Origin: Dallia pectoralis
Lineage: Eukaryota > Chordata > Actinopteri > Esociformes > Umbridae
Direction: 5' to 3'
Length of the DNA stretch: 64,000 bases
Assembly: GCA_029465975.1 (NCBI GenBank)
Contig: CM055745.1
Coordinates: 3,541,261-3,605,260 of the forward strand
This document shows, one piece after another, positions 1 through 12,110 of the stretch; positions within the stretch are counted from its first letter, which is position 1, and each line of letters starts with the position of its first letter. The translations under genes were made by a program, and so were the position numbers. The notes under the pieces are model-generated. The model worked only from the letters and a program-made list of their open reading frames with translations, searched no databases and was not told the origin of the DNA.

Positions 1-119
1 CCAACCCAATAGAATAATAAAACAGTGTCCCCCTACCAACCCAGTAGAAGAATAAAACAGTGTCCCCCTACCAACCCAGTAGAAGAATAAAACAGTGTTC
101 CCCTACCAACCCAGTAGAT
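1..119. repeat. 35-bp tandem repeat, cut by window edge
   Basis: About three and a half copies of a 35-bp unit with the core CCAACCCAGTAGAAGAATAA and a C-rich end. The array starts at or before base 1, so its true length is unknown. It ends when the sequence departs after AGTAGATGAAAAGCC. Nothing coding is apparent. Confidence 0.85.
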
Positions 120-772
120 GAAAAGCCAACTGTTGCCAACATTATCTGACATGCCTGCACACTCATAACAGTGCACTCTAGGGTTAGAGTCTTCTGTTAT
201 ATACTATAGTATACAAGCCCCACTTTAGAGAAACACAAACACTTGACCGAACACAGGGAACCCATATATGATTACTAATGAGGGAATGGGCACCAGGTGT
301 GTGTAATGACGAGACATGAAAATGTGATGATGAGGGGGCGGCGGCACTACGTCCACGAAAGCCTGCACCTAGATGGCGGTTGAATGGCTTCAGAGGGTGT
401 CGTGACAGTAAGAAAAACGCAACAACGGCAACACACACTGGGAAAGGAAGAACTGATATTTTTTGGGTTGAGTCTTCTTTTCCCTTTCGTTCTGATTCCT
501 TATTATTCTGTGTGCAGCTCCTCCCGGTTTCTGATCTGTGTTCTGGGAGAGGAATTAATTAGCATTGGTGCTGGGGAGGGAATCAGAGCAGTCTGATGAG
601 AGGAGTGTGTGATGAAAGGCATGAAGTTAGAATGATGGGAGAGGGAGGCCAACAAAGCCTCTCCTGGCCTCCTGATTAGTGGGAAGTCCAGAGGCAGGCT
701 GGTACCGACCCGCTCCTGAATAAGGCCAATATTCTGGTGCGGTAGCGCTGTGTCAACATGCTCCGCCCACAA
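120..772. other. Non-repetitive spacer, no gene seen
   Basis: Mixed-composition single-copy-looking sequence between two arrays. Short open frames of 60-85 codons occur on both strands but show no domain, signal or splice context that I recognise. Confidence 0.5.
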
Positions 773-1746
773 CACTGGGAGTCTGACTGCTATTCTGTCC
801 TCCCACACTGGGAGTCTGACTGCTATTCTGCCCTCCCACTGCTCAGACAGGCCCTCCCACACTGGGTGTCTGACTGCTATTCTGCCCTCCCACTGCTCAG
901 ACAGGCCCTCCCACACTGGGAGTCTGACTGCTATTCTGCCCTCCCACTGCTCAGACAGGCCCTCCCACACTGGGAGTCTGACTGCTATTCTGTCCTCCCA
1001 CTGCTCGGACAGGCCCTCCCACACTGGGTGTCTGACTGCTATTCTGCCCTCCCACTGCTCAGACAGGCCCTCCCACACTGGGTGTCTGACTGCTATTCTG
1101 CCCTCCCACTGCTCAGACAGGCCCTCCCACACTGGGTGTCTGACTGCTATTCTGCCCTCCCACTGCTCAGACAGGCCCTCCCACACTGGGTGTCTGACTG
1201 CTATTCTGCCCTCCCACTGCTCAGACAGGCCCTCCCACACTGGGAGTCTGACTGCTATTCTGTCCTCCCACTGCTCAGACAGGCCCTCCCACACTGGGTG
1301 TCTGACTGCTATTCTGCCCTCCCACTGCTCAGACAGGCCCTCCCACACTGGGTGTCTGACTGCTATTCTGCCCTCCCACTGCTCAGACAGGCCCTCCCAC
1401 ACTGGGAGTCTGACTGCTATTCTGTCCTCCCACTGCTCGGACAGGCCCTCCCACACTGGGTGTCTGACTGCTATTCTGCCCTCCCACTGCTCAGACAGGC
1501 CCTCCCACACTGGGTGTCTGACTGCTATTCTGCCCTCCCACTGCTCAGACAGGCCCTCCCACACTGGGTGTCTGACTGCTATTCTGCCCTCCCACTGCTC
1601 AGACAGGCCCTCCCACACTGGGTGTCTGACTGCTATTCTGCCCTCCCACTGCTCAGACAGGCCCTCCCACACTGGGAGTCTGACTGCTATTCTGCCCTCC
1701 CACTGCTCAGACAGGCCCTCCCGCACTGGGAGTCTGACTGCTATTC
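773..1746. repeat. 54-bp minisatellite, about 18 copies
   Basis: Near-identical 54-bp units with the core GTCTGACTGCTATTCTGCCC followed by a CTCCCACTGCTCAGACAGG-type half. The main variants are GGGTGTC versus GGGAGTC, and CTGCC versus CTGTC. The first unit lacks about 20 bp. Because 54 is divisible by three and the unit has no stop in several frames, open frames of 330-407 codons run through on both strands. These are repeat by-products, not genes. Confidence 0.97.
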
Positions 1747-3289
1747 CAGTTAGAGGGATGTCTGATGTATGACAGCCAGTTAGAAAAACATCAGGGAGTC
1801 CTTTTTATACCAAAGGACACATTAGCAATCATTATGTTTGATGTGTTCTCAGTCATTATGCAAATGAGCACTGAGCATAAATACACAATGCACGGCACAG
1901 GTTGAAATTCTCAGGTAGTCCAAAAATGCATGCTCCCATATTATGCAGACCACAGGCCAGAATTTGACCCGAAATGGCCCTCAGAAGAAAATATACTTTA
2001 GGTTTTGGCTGTTGGTATCATACAACCAATTGTTAAATGTCTAACTGTATGAAATAGCGGAGAAAAGAGCATTGTAACGCCAATATTTGTCCTTTGTGGG
2101 GGTTTGTTACTACACCAGTATTTGACAATATTTATTTGGACTTTTGGATCTATTCTTAGCCTACATCTGTGTCTTCTCAAATAATATCTAATTCTGGGCT
2201 AAAACCGGGAAAATGCACTAACATTTTATGAATAGCACTCTATATTCTGCTGGCTGTTCAGAGCAAACTAGGAGTATTTTGATCCTATGGAATCAAAATA
2301 AGTTCTAGACAAAGGATAAATGCATATGTGTTGTAATTTCCTCTCTGTATAACTTCACCCAAAGTCCTGTCCTCCTCTTTCCTCTAAATGTATTGTCACA
2401 AAACATGAGAGAAATATGTTCTTGTGCTGAGGTAACAAAACAAACATCCAAACATCCAGCGATTGTTAACAGTTAACTGCAGTAAAAAGTCCACTCAATA
2501 CTCATGTATAATTAACCAAACCATGTAGTGAATAATTCACAGACTCTTTTTCTGATGTATCTGTAAGAGGGTTTGACAACGAGGCGATAAATTTCCTGTC
2601 AGCCAACGACCCAGTGATGATTTCAGTTCTGCCTCCAGCTTAATATAAACTGAGCTGTTATGCTGAGAATGCATTTTTACACACCAGGCTCTTACCAGCT
2701 ATGACTTTGACGTTGTGTACCCCTCACATGGGCGAATCAATCAAAACATTTCCCTGAGACGATGCATGTTCAACTAGTTTACTTTTTTTTGTCTATATTT
2801 AATGTACGAGTTATCATATTAAATATAGTCTAAGTGTGTTATTTATATACGAGAATACTACATATATTTCTTATCTCATGCCACATTATCGCACAGTTTA
2901 CCAATTTGCACAACATAACTGAGAACTTAATAATAGAGAGCCAATCGATGTGTTCTACATGTATTTGTCCCCTGTAGATGGGAACCTAAAGTAGCAGTAC
3001 CTCCATCCGTATCTGGGCCAATGACTAACAGAGCAGGCTCAGCAGTCCATGGCATAATATCTAATCAGCCCCTTTCTCCTTGGCCCTTCAGTTATGCATT
3101 TCCGCATATGCCTTAAACTATCGAGACAGTAAGGGCCAATTAGCCTGTCCGGTGGCCACCACGCCGGAGCCGTAATGGATGCAGGCTTCAGAGTATAAAG
3201 TACTATATGTTTGTAGTCTGTGCAATTGAATTTCAAGGAAGGGGCTGTCATGATTTTATAAAGTAATGCTTAGGCCACAAAAGGGTCAA
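1747..3289. other. AT-rich intergenic spacer, no gene seen
   Basis: About 1.5 kb of AT-rich unique-looking sequence. The part around 3000-3230 is more GC-balanced and could be a conserved non-coding element, but that cannot be judged from one sequence. No long open frame, RNA gene or transposon ends were found. Confidence 0.5.
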
Positions 3290-4789
3290 TATGAGCAGCA
3301 TTGATATGAGCAGCATTGATATGAGCAGCATTGATATGAGCAGCATTGATATGAGCAGCATTGATACGAGCAGCATTGATACGAGCAGCATTGATACGAG
3401 CAGCATTGATACGAGCAGCATTGATACGAGCAGCATTGATACGAGCAGCATTGATACGAGCAGCATTGATACGAGCAGCATTGATACGAGCAGCATTGAT
3501 ACGAGCAGCATTGATACGAGCAGCATTGATACGAGCAGCATTGATACGAGCAGCATTGATACGAGCAGCATTGAGCAGCATTGATACGAGCAGCATTGAT
3601 ACGAGCAGCATTGATACGAGCAGCATTGATATTAGCAGCATTGATATGAGCAGCATTGATATGAGCAGCATTGATGAGCAGCATTGATATGAGCAGCATT
3701 GATATGAGCAGCATTGATATGAGCAGCATTGATATGAGCAGCATTGATATGAGCAGCATTGATATGAGCAGCATTGATATGAGCAGCATTGATATGAGCA
3801 GCATTGATATGAGCAGCATTGATATGAGCAGCATTGATATGAGCAGCATTGATATGAGCAGCATTGATATGAGCAGCATTGATATTGAGAGCAGCATTGA
3901 TATGAGCAGCATTGATATGAGCAGCATTGATACGAGCAGCATTGATATGAGCAGCATTGATATGAGCAGCATTGATATGAGCAGCATTGATATAAGCAGC
4001 ATTGATATGAGCAGCATTGATATGAGCAGCATTGATATGAGCAGCATTGATATGAGCAGCATTGATATGAGCATCATTGATATGAGCAGCATTGATATGA
4101 GCAGCATTGATATAAGCAGCATTGATATGAGCAGCATTGATATGAGCAGCATTGATATGAGCAGCATTGATATGAGCAGCATTGATATGAGCAGCATTGA
4201 TATGAGCAGCATTGATATGAGCAGCATTGATATGAGCAGCATTGATATGAGCAGCATTGATATGAGCAGCATTGATATGAGCAGCATTGATATAAGCAGC
4301 ATTGATATGAGCAGCATTGATATGAGCAGCATTGATATGAGCAGCATTGATATGAGCAGCATTGATATGAGCAGCATTGATATGAGCAGCATTGATATGA
4401 GCAGCATTGATATGAGCAGCATTGATATGAGCAGCATTGATATGAGCAGCATTGATATGAGCAGCATTGATATGAGCAGCATTGATATGAGCAGCATTGA
4501 TATGAGCAGCATTGATATGAGCAGCATTGATATGAGCAGCATTGATATGAGCAGCATTGATATGAGCATCATTGATATGAGCAGCATTGATATAAGCAGC
4601 ATTGATATGAGCAGCATTGATATGAGCAGCATTGATATGAGCAGCATTGATATGAGCAGCATTGATATAAGCAGCATTGATATGAGCAGCATTGATATAA
4701 GCAGCATTGATATGAGCAGCATTGATATGAGCAGCATTGATATAAGCAGCATTGATATAAGCAGCATTGATATGAGCAGCATTGATATG
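3290..4789. repeat. 15-bp minisatellite, about 100 copies
   Basis: Unit GATATGAGCAGCATT, repeated for 1.5 kb with few length errors. Variants cluster: a block at about 3364-3630 reads GATACGAG, and the rest is mainly GATATGAG with scattered GATATAAG and GAGCATC copies. Short slips at about 3570, 3675 and 3886 shift the phase. All frames translate into five-residue repeats (for example SSIDM), an artefact of a 15-bp unit. Confidence 0.97.
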
Positions 4790-4792
4790 TGT

Positions 4793-4902
4793 TAACTGAC
4801 CCAGATGTATTATATAGAACAGTCACCCTGTGCTGTTAACTGACCCAGATGTGTTGTATAGAACAGTCACCCTGTGCTGTTTGCGTAACCAGATGTGTTG
4901 AC
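4793..4902. repeat. 44-bp direct repeat, 2.5 copies
   Basis: Two nearly identical 44-bp copies (core TTAACTGACCCAGATGTRTT) followed by a degraded partial copy beginning GCGTAACCAGATGTGTTGAC. It abuts the end of the 15-bp array. Confidence 0.8.
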
Positions 4903-5183
4903 ATTTAACACAGTATATTTCCTTCTTTAGCTTTGTTAATGCTCTTACATAAGACATTGAGTGTTCTTCACATTAATAGAACACTATTTTATTAAACTGG
5001 CCACAGTTACCAACAATCAGTTCACAACTAAAGGGACACATCTGTTCAAGCAAAATACAAATGGTTGGCAACATTGTACTGAAGACTACTCAAAGACATT
5101 TTTCCAGGGGGCATCTAGCCCTCCCTCTTCATACTAATACCAGTCGTGTTCCTTTCTGGCTCTATTTACAACTTTGGCAATCA

Positions 5184-5475
5184 AACTACGACCTGACAAG
5201 GTCTGAATGCCTGGGTCACCCCAGAAACTAGCCTGTTTCCTCTGGCAAAGCTCTATATCATTACCTCCTGACACAGTCTGAAGGGGAGGTCACCCCAGAA
5301 ACTAGCTTGTTTCCTCTGGCACAGCTCCATCAAACTACCACCTGACACGGTTTGAAGGGGGGTAATCGCAGAAACTAGCCTGTTTCCTCTGGCACTGCTC
5401 CATCAAACTACCACCTGACACAGTCTGAAGGGGGGTCACCCCAGAAACCAACTTGTTTCCTCTGACACTGCTCCA
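5184..5475. repeat. 73-bp imperfect tandem repeat, 4 copies
   Basis: Four diverged units spaced 73-74 bp, recognisable by AGAAACTAGCCTGTTTCCTC and CCACCTGACACRGTYTGAAG. They are more diverged from one another than in the neighbouring arrays, so this looks like an older duplication. Confidence 0.85.
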
Positions 5476-6494
5476 AATATCTCCAACTGCTCCACATGAA
5501 TTCACAGCCCGTCCTTCATCACAGGATCATCAAGCTGCATCAAGGCTCCACAGACCGGTGAGACATCACATCCATAATGTTCTCTCCGTTCTGGTTCACC
5601 TTTGTGCGTCCAACTCCAACACAACTCATTTCCATTCCAGTCCTTTAGGAACCGCAGCCTTCCCTCGGCCCCCTCTGCACAGCTTAATTAAGTACGTAGG
5701 CCTGAATCGCTCCCGTCGCATTGTATCGTCGTCAGGTTTAGTTATCCCATAAATACAAGGCTTCTGTCGCCACTTGTGAGCTCGCTCGCCGCTGCTCTCA
5801 CATTCATGAGACGGCGATCCTCGCATGAATAGCACATTTAATTCAAATTTGCATAGCAGCAATCTCTTGTTTCTTCGTTACACAGATAATAATATCCTCC
5901 ATTTAATTACCAACAAGCGGTTTACAGTTAATGGGGCATGTCTCAAATGAAATACAAATGCTTAACTGGGGTATTGGTAAAGGAAACTTCATCACAGTCC
6001 TCGTGAATCTCTACTGTACAAATAAATGGAAGGCGCCACATCCTGTCACCGCAAGATTTCTAATGCGGACACCCTTATTGTTGCTTAATGCCCTTGGTCT
6101 GTTTCCCAAATCACCGTTCTTATTGGAGATCCTCTGTTCCTTGTCTGTCTCTTCTGTTTTTCTCTGGCCTAAGCCTATGTCGCGGTTGCTTCTGCCTTGT
6201 CCGGATGTGAAGTGCTCCTTTTGTTATAGATATTTTTGTCAATACGATGTGTCCTAAGTTCACGCTGTGCTTGTGTCATGCCTACCTCTCTGACACACAA
6301 GGCTACATTTAATTTGTTCTATATTTTGTTGTGTGGAAAGGCCCTTAAGATATTCTTTATCTTATCCATGATAGAGGCTGTGTTTATTAAAGGAATGCTT
6401 CAACTTTTCAAAGCAAATACGTTAACACTCCTCAAATGTAAAAAATGAATGAATAATAATGCGCATGTAAAATGTATAAGAATAAAATATTATT
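5476..6494. other. Intergenic spacer, no gene seen
   Basis: Unique-looking sequence of ordinary composition. A 108-codon open frame at 5931-6257 has no recognisable domain and no splice or start context that would support it. Confidence 0.5.
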
Positions 6495-6560
6495 AGCTGG
6501 GCAGCCTAGTGGTGAAGCATTAGGCTAGTAACTAAAATGGTTCTAATTCAAAGTAAGTAT
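6495..6560 (+). repeat. tRNA-derived SINE head fragment
   Basis: The stretch resembles the tRNA-like 5' part of fish SINEs: GGGCAGCCTAGTGGTGAAGC matches an A-box region, and GGTTCTAATTCAA is a degraded B box about 30 bases on. It cannot fold as a functional tRNA because the acceptor stem is absent. The family is inferred from general resemblance; no poly-A or 3' tail was identified. Confidence 0.5.
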
Positions 6561-6658
6561 TTGGCATTATTTGACCATACTAAGAAAAGTATTTGGTATT
6601 ATTTTACCTCACTGAACAAAGCTTTTGTCAATTTCTGACCTTACAAAGTAAGGTATTT

Positions 6659-7040
6659 GTCATCTAGTGAACCGTGTGGGTGTAGTGAAGACTCAGCCAC
6701 ATGCTAGAGCAAAAGTATCAACGTTTGTGGTATTTATTACTCAAAAACAAACACGTAGCAACGAACGGAAAGCACACACTGATTTGACATAAAAATGTGC
6801 GATAAAGAAACTTACTAATTTAAACAAAACAGCGTCATAAAATACAAATACTCAGGTCTAACAGACATAACACGCAAATAATTCCAAGCAATGTGAAACC
6901 AAAAGTGAACAAACTAAATAGACCTAATTACTAATACAGAACTTGCTGTGAGTAATGACAGCAACCATACTGAAATGAAAAAAGGTGGCCAACTATAACC
7001 ACACACAGAGGTGGGGACAGAAAGTCCACCACCCTGTGAC
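6659..7040 (-). mobile_element. Solo LTR-like element (family 1), reverse
   Basis: A 382-bp block starting TGTCATCTAGTGAACC and ending CACCCTGTGACA. It aligns by eye, on the opposite strand, with the better-defined solo LTR at 7264-7646: shared landmarks are the GTGTAGT near one end, the AAAACAAACAC stretch in the middle and the terminal TGACA. No target duplication is evident, so the outer ends are approximate. No internal retroelement coding sequence is attached. Confidence 0.5.
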
Positions 7041-7263
7041 AATAAATAATATTTATTGTACAAAAACATGTAAAGCCACTATGGATATGGGGGGTTTCTG
7101 CTCACATAGATTTGTCCTCCTCTGGTGTAATCACACAAAACGTTGCATTTACACTCTTTCCTCTTCTCTTAAAGTAGTTCAACTAGTTCACTGAGATTAT
7201 CATATACACCGTAATTTTGCCACATCGCTACACAATAAACACATCTATGTGTAATGCTATTAT

Positions 7264-7646
7264 TGTCACGAGTGTGCTGAGTTTTTGTTCGTCTTAGTGG
7301 GGTGCACTCCCTGTGTCTGGTGGTTGTTTTTTTGTGATTGTTTGAATGCTAACGGCCGGGGCTTGTTTGCAAGCACCGGGGCTATTTTACACTGGAGATT
7401 GGGTTTGCACTTTGCTTCTCATTGTTTCAATATCCCGGTTTCGTGATGCTAAGTGTAGTTTGTTTAGAGATAATAGCTGTCGTGCATGTTTGTTAATAAG
7501 TCGCTTTGAATGCACATCTTTGGTTTCATTCAGCCTATGTTTTTCCGTCCGGTCATCTGTGTTTGTTTTGTGTTTAATTAACACCCCTGAACGTTAAGGT
7601 AGCTCTGCCTGTGGCTTTCTAACTACACCATATAGATTTCGTGACA
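7264..7646 (+). mobile_element. Solo LTR-like element (family 1), forward
   Basis: A 383-bp block bounded by TGTCACGA at the left and TCGTGACA at the right. These are perfect 8-bp inverted termini of the TG...CA type expected for an LTR. Flanks ATTAT and GTTAT match at 4 of 5 positions, consistent with a 5-bp target duplication. No gag or pol sequence is present, so it is read as a solo LTR left by recombination. The hAT-type element at 7655 inserted 8 bp beyond its right end. Confidence 0.7.
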
Positions 7647-8021
7647 GTTATATTCAGAGGTGGGACAAAGTCCTTGTTATGCAAGTCACAAGTAAGTCAA
7701 GTCTTTGCCCTCGAGTCCCGAGTCAAGTCGAGTCAAAGATGAGGCAAGTCCCGAGTCGAGTCACAAGTCAAAGCCAACAAGTCTCAAGTCGAGTCCAAAG
7801 TCCTACCATTTTAGTTTCGAGTCATTTCAAGTCATCTTACCACAGAATTTATACAAATCATGTATGTCTGTAAGATTTGTATTTATTTAAACCTCTTTTT
7901 ATACAATGACATTAATACAGTAAAAAACAGAAAATTTAATTTCACAAAAAATGCTTGTATTTCAACAGCATATTGCACTAGAACAATGCACAGCAACTTC
8001 AGTCCTGTATTGTATTGACCT

Positions 8022-8950
8022 TAGGGCTGGATGGAAACATTTTATATCACGATATATTTCTTAATTTCGGTCGATACGACATAATTCCGATATCGATATG
8101 AACAATATAAAAGCCTCAGAAAAAATGCCATGAACACCCACAATGGATGTCTGTATACAATCTTATGAAAAATACATTTGCCAAGTCTTTTGAGCCTCCT
8201 CCTATAAAACTAAATAATATTTTAGAAATAAAACGGTACAAATAAATTAAAGTTCACCTTTTATTTGATTTTAACCTTTATACAAACAAGAAAAGTCAAA
8301 TAAGCAATTTGACTCGGAGACTGACCTTATTAATATATTTAACTTTAAACAATAACATAGGCTGATTATATTATTCTTTGCACAAAACTTCCTGCAACAA
8401 AACTTGTTCTTATAAACATATCGTTTAAAGTTAGTGAGCATGTTAGACAATGAAGAGGAGAGTTCATGAGTTCGCTACGTGACCGTGGATTTAAGAGACA
8501 CGAGAGAGAAGCTCATGAACGCGCATGTCGCAACATGCTCGGAGAATGAGAGTGCTCAAAAGCGCATGTCCATCATGACGTCATGGGCCAGTCAACGCGG
8601 AAGATCCAATCTCCATGTTGGCTTTATGCGCTTTTGAGCCTCTCATTCTCCGGAACATTTAGCATCACGCTGAAACCTGAAGTTTATCAGATCTCAGAAA
8701 GCTGAACCACTTCCCTACCACTGAATTAGTCTTTCCTCTCATATCAACTGTCTGCTTTCTCCTCACTTATGGAAGCTCGTTCAGTCACGTTTGAATTGCG
8801 GTCATGGGCGCTCATTTTGTAGCTTAAACTTGCCGTGTTGGAGATCAGCAAACATATTGAAATATCGAAAATGTGTTTAGAAATCATATCACCGTTATTG
8901 ATTTTTTTTTACCGCGATATATATTGATATTGAATTATTGTCCAGCCCTA
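8022..8950. mobile_element. Nested inverted-repeat DNA element (929 bp)
   Basis: Perfect 10-bp terminal inverted repeats TAGGGCTGGA (8022-8031) and TCCAGCCCTA (8941-8950), followed on both sides by AT-rich ATATC/GATAT runs, a layout seen in many fish non-autonomous elements. ACCT directly abuts both ends and may be a short target duplication; an 8-bp duplication is not clear. There is no transposase. It lies wholly inside the hAT-type element at 7655-11187, so it inserted later or was co-mobilised with it. Confidence 0.7.
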
Positions 8951-9310
8951 ACCTCATATTGCAAAACAGTTTAACTTTCAAATAGACATGGGTCCTTTTA
9001 GCCTGAACTTTTTTAAACATGTCATTAATAAAATCCTCACTCCTCAAAATTATCACTTCTGAAAAACTGGACCAACCTGATAATATAATTGGAATGACTC
9101 CATAGAGACGTGTGTGTGCGTGTGAGCGTGCCCGTGCGCAGCTCCGTCTGTAATCTTCGATCCGCATGTTTTGCAAATTGCAACTCGTTTTTTGTCGACT
9201 ACCTCGTAATTTTTATAGCCAAACGAAACTATATTCGGTATCATTTTGCCAACTGGCGCGTTGTTGCTTGCGCTTCATTAGTTGTCTTGCAATGTGCCTG
9301 CTGGATGCTG

Positions 9311-10903
9311 TCTAATCAAAACAACGTGGGACTACAGTGATTGGATGTCTAATCAAAACAACGTGGGACTACAGTGATTGGATGTCCAATCAAAACAACG
9401 TGGGACTACAGTGATTGGATGTCAAATCAAAACAACGTGGGACTACAGTGATTGGATGTCCGATCAAAACAACGTGGGACTACAGTGATTGGATGTCCAA
9501 TCAAAACAACGTGGGACTACAGTGATTGGATGTCCAATCAAAACAACGTGGGACTACAGTGATTGGATGTCCAATCAAAACAACGTGGGACTACAGTGAT
9601 TGGATGTCCAATCAAAACAACGTGGGACTACAGTGATTGGATGTCGAATCAAAACAACGTGGGACTACAGTGATTGGATGTCCAATCAAAACAACGTGGG
9701 ACTACAGTGATTGGATGTCGAATCAAAACAACGTGGGACTACAGTGATTGGATGTCCAATCAAAACAACGTGGGACTACAGTGATTGGATGTCCAATCAA
9801 AACAACGTGGGACTACAGTGATTGGATGTCCGATCAAAACAACGTGGGACTACAGTGATTGGATGTCCAATCAAAACAACGTGGGACTACAGTGATTGGA
9901 TGTCTAATCAAAACAACGTGGGACTACAGTGATTGGATGTCAAATCAAAACAACGTGGGACTACAGTGATTGGATGTCCAATCAAAACAACGTGGGACTA
10001 CAGTGATTGGATGTCCAATCAAAACAACGTGGGACTACAGTGATTGGATGTCCAATCAAAACAACGTGGGACTACAGTGATTGGATGTCCAATCAAAACA
10101 ACGTGGGACTACAGTGATTGGATGTCCAATCAAAACAACGTGGGACTACAGTGATTGGATGTCCAATCAAAACAACGTGGGACTACAGTGATTGGATGTC
10201 TAATCAAAACAACGTGGGACTACAGTGATTGGATGTCCAATCAAAACAACGTGGGACTACAGTGATTGGATGTCCAATCAAAACAACGTGGGACTACAGT
10301 GATTGGATGTCGAATCAAAACAACGTGGGACTACAGTGATTGGATGTCCAATCAAAACAACGTGGGACTACAGTGATTGGATGTCCAATCAAAACAACGT
10401 GGGACTACAGTGATTGGATGTCGAATCAAAACAACGTGGGACTACAGTGATTGGATGTCCAATCAAAACAACGTGGGACTACAGTGATTGGATGTCCAAT
10501 CAAAACAACGTGGGACTACAGTGATTGGATGTCGAATCAAAACATTGTGGGACTACAGTGATTGGATGTCCAATCAAAACAACGTGGGACTACAGTGATT
10601 GGATGTCCAATCAAAACAACGTGGGACTACAGTGATTGGATGTCGAATCAAAACAACGTGGGACTACAGTGATTGGATGTCGAATCAAAACACCGTGGGA
10701 CTACAGTGATTGGATGTCCAATCAAAACAACGTGGGACTACAGTGATTGGATGTCCAATCAAAACAACGTGGGACTACAGTGATTGGATGTCCAATCAAA
10801 ACAACGTGGGACTACAGTGATTGGATGTCCAATCAAAACAACGTGGGACTACAGTGATTGGATGTCGAATCAAAACAACGTGGGACTACAGTGATTGGAT
10901 GTC
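9311..10903. repeat. 37-bp minisatellite, 43 copies, inside hAT element
   Basis: Forty-three units of 37 bp, almost without length variation, core ACAACGTGGGACTACAGTGA. The junction of adjacent units reads GATTGGATGTCCAATC in most copies: CCAAT motifs on opposite strands separated by 4 bp. The commonest variant base is just before AATC (CCAATC, CGAATC, CTAATC, CAAATC). The array sits in the middle of the transposon. Confidence 0.97.
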
Positions 10904-11195
10904 GTGCAGGCAGCGCGCGTGCTCTCTGCATGCATTTTTTTCACAGATGCAGATAAACTGAGAGCGGCGCGGCCATGTGAACATTTTCTTCCCCAGTTTT
11001 CATGGGAAGTAGCAAGTCTTCTCGAGTCAAAAGGCGCAAGTCCAAGTGAAGTCACGAGTCATTGATGTTCAAGTCCAAGTCGAGTTGCAAGTCTTTGTAC
11101 ATTTTGTCGAGTCGAGTTTGAAGTCATCAAATTCATGACTCGAGGCTGACTCGATTCCAAGTCACATGACTCGAGTCCACACCTCTGGTTATATT

Positions 11196-11970
11196 GCATT
11201 GTAACCGCTGTTCTCCTCACATTGGACGGTAGTATGAAAAAGCCAACATTTAAACCAGTAAAGGTGCTAGGATCTATCAGTGGTTGGTGTCATTTTACTT
11301 GGCCTCTACATTAGAAAAGTAGTAATAATCTGTACCATAATATCCAATCAAAATTAGTTGGAGGGTTTCCTGATTGGTTTGATGTCACTCACTTGTAGTT
11401 ACTGTAATAAAGGACCCATAGGGAGTAATATAGCATGTGTTTGTGTTTACCATGTAGGCATGTGACCCATTTTTCCCTGTTAGTCCACACATTCCTTTTT
11501 TTCTAAGGCTCAATGACACCCAGTGCTCTTTTTCAATCTGTCCATCTCCCCGGTCTCTCTTTATCTATATGTCTTTATTTTTGTCACTTGCACTGGTTAG
11601 CGATGTACTTCGATCTGTAGACAGAGACATGAGACATTATTTTTGCCAGGAATCATAAAATGTTCTGTTAGAAGGAAAATAAAAATAAAGACACCTAAAT
11701 GTCCAGATGGCTTCCGGTCTAAACCATGTCAGAGATGTTGTGTAATCGCGTTCATCAGACCACAGATGCAATCACTTCGAGCACTGCAGCTGTGATCTTT
11801 TTTTTAAAAGACCTCTGAAGTTACTTGCTACTTGCTAATGCTAACGCTTTAGAATCCAGGTCAGGTCATGTATTTGTTGGTTCTGTCCTAATGTAAACCA
11901 ATGTGGCTTGTTTGCTCACACATCCCACTCTCTCTGGCCTGAATCTTCTCACAGGAGTCTAGTTTGCACT
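11196..11970. other. Intergenic spacer, no gene seen
   Basis: Ordinary AT-leaning sequence between the hAT-type element and the Tc1-like element. No supported gene, RNA or repeat found. Confidence 0.5.
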
Positions 11971-12110
11971 TACTGAGGATAGGAAAAGTCTACCCACCCC
12001 GACTAAATCATGCCATAACTTTTTACACCATTAATGTGATCTATAATGTCAACAATTCAATTGAAAAACAAACTGAAACAAACGAAAAACTAAAAACCTA
12101 ACACTAACCT

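Larger units (their letters stand above)
7655..11187. mobile_element. hAT-type non-autonomous transposon with nested inserts
   Basis: The left end CAGAGGTGGGAC and the right end GTCCACACCTCTG are inverted copies differing by one indel. They are flanked by identical 8-bp direct repeats GTTATATT (7647-7654 and 11188-11195), the target-site size of hAT transposases. Both subterminal regions (7675-7855 and 11015-11170) are dense in AAGTC/GACTC motifs, on opposite strands, like the clustered transposase-binding motifs of hAT elements. No transposase reading frame is present. The interior contains a second inverted-repeat element (8022-8950) and a 37-bp minisatellite (9311-10903), which explains the unusual 3.5-kb length. 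The family name is inferred; ends and target duplication are seen directly. Confidence 0.88.

Noticed and set aside
503..1772. Open frames of 331-407 codons on both strands
   Set aside because: They coincide with the 54-bp array. A unit length divisible by three without stops opens several frames at once on both strands; there is no independent coding signal.
3248..4826. Open frames up to 498 codons of MLLIS or SSIDM repeats
   Set aside because: A by-product of the 15-bp unit. Five-residue periodicity, simultaneous opening of both strands and the absence of flanking coding sequence argue against a gene.
9311..10903. Possible CRISPR-like array (37-bp regular repeats)
   Set aside because: Contiguous identical units with no unique spacers, in a eukaryotic genome and inside a transposon; it is a minisatellite.
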